5,771 bases of DNA from Flavobacteriaceae bacterium (GTDB lineage Bacteria; Bacteroidota; Bacteroidia; Flavobacteriales; Flavobacteriaceae). The notes beneath the pieces were generated by a model. The model was not told the DNA's origin, made no database searches, and saw only the letters and a program-made list of their open reading frames with translations. The position numbers were made by a program, and so were the translations under genes. The stretch is taken from positions 1 through 5,771 of the forward strand of contig JABDMQ010000184.1 in the NCBI GenBank assembly GCA_013001365.1, written 5' to 3'. How positions within the stretch are numbered: position 1 is the stretch's first letter; every line of letters starts with the position of its first letter. This document shows positions 5,755 through 5,771 of the stretch, one piece after another.

Positions 5755-5771
5755 GTCTTCATCTCGAGAAC

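Overview
The window looks like a piece of a Bacteroidota chromosome, most likely a flavobacterium or a close relative. The evidence is AT-rich intergenic DNA, start sites without Shine-Dalgarno sequences, candidate promoters resembling the Bacteroidota TAnnTTTG -7 box, and protein families typical of this phylum (a BatA-type N-terminal domain, DUF6799, TIGR02757/DUF2400, and a Cys-lipobox lipoprotein). I see no insertion sequence, tRNA, rRNA, CRISPR array or phage gene. The region looks like ordinary chromosomal housekeeping and accessory sequence.

Layout from left to right. Positions 1-62 (minus) hold only the first codons of a BatA-domain membrane protein that runs off the left edge. A 92-bp gap (63-154) carries its probable promoter. 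Positions 155-3896 (minus) form a tight three-gene operon read right to left: a secreted S10 serine carboxypeptidase-like peptidase, a lipoprotein with a sialidase-like beta-propeller, and a family 2 glycosyltransferase with an extra C-terminal Rossmann-like domain. The genes are separated by only 3 and 4 bp. A 180-bp divergent intergenic region (3897-4076) holds candidate promoters for both directions and a perfect 14-bp palindrome. Positions 4077-4409 (plus) encode a small exported DUF6799 protein. It converges, with an 18-bp gap, on a minus-strand pair at 4428-5754: a CPBP (CAAX-type) intramembrane protease followed 4 bp later by a TIGR02757/DUF2400 protein.

The points most worth a reader's attention are these. 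The TIGR02757 gene very probably starts at a TTG at 5192 rather than at the upstream ATG at 5267. The glycosyltransferase starts at GTG. A strong intrinsic-terminator hairpin for the DUF6799 gene lies inside the conserved C-terminal coding sequence of the convergent TIGR02757 gene, with T-tracts on both strands. The propeller lipoprotein lacks a recognisable sialidase FRIP motif but has a CDCC cluster and another conserved-looking cysteine. The genes of the three-gene operon do not form a pathway I can name: two products are exported (periplasm or cell surface) and the third is a cytoplasmic or membrane-associated sugar transferase.
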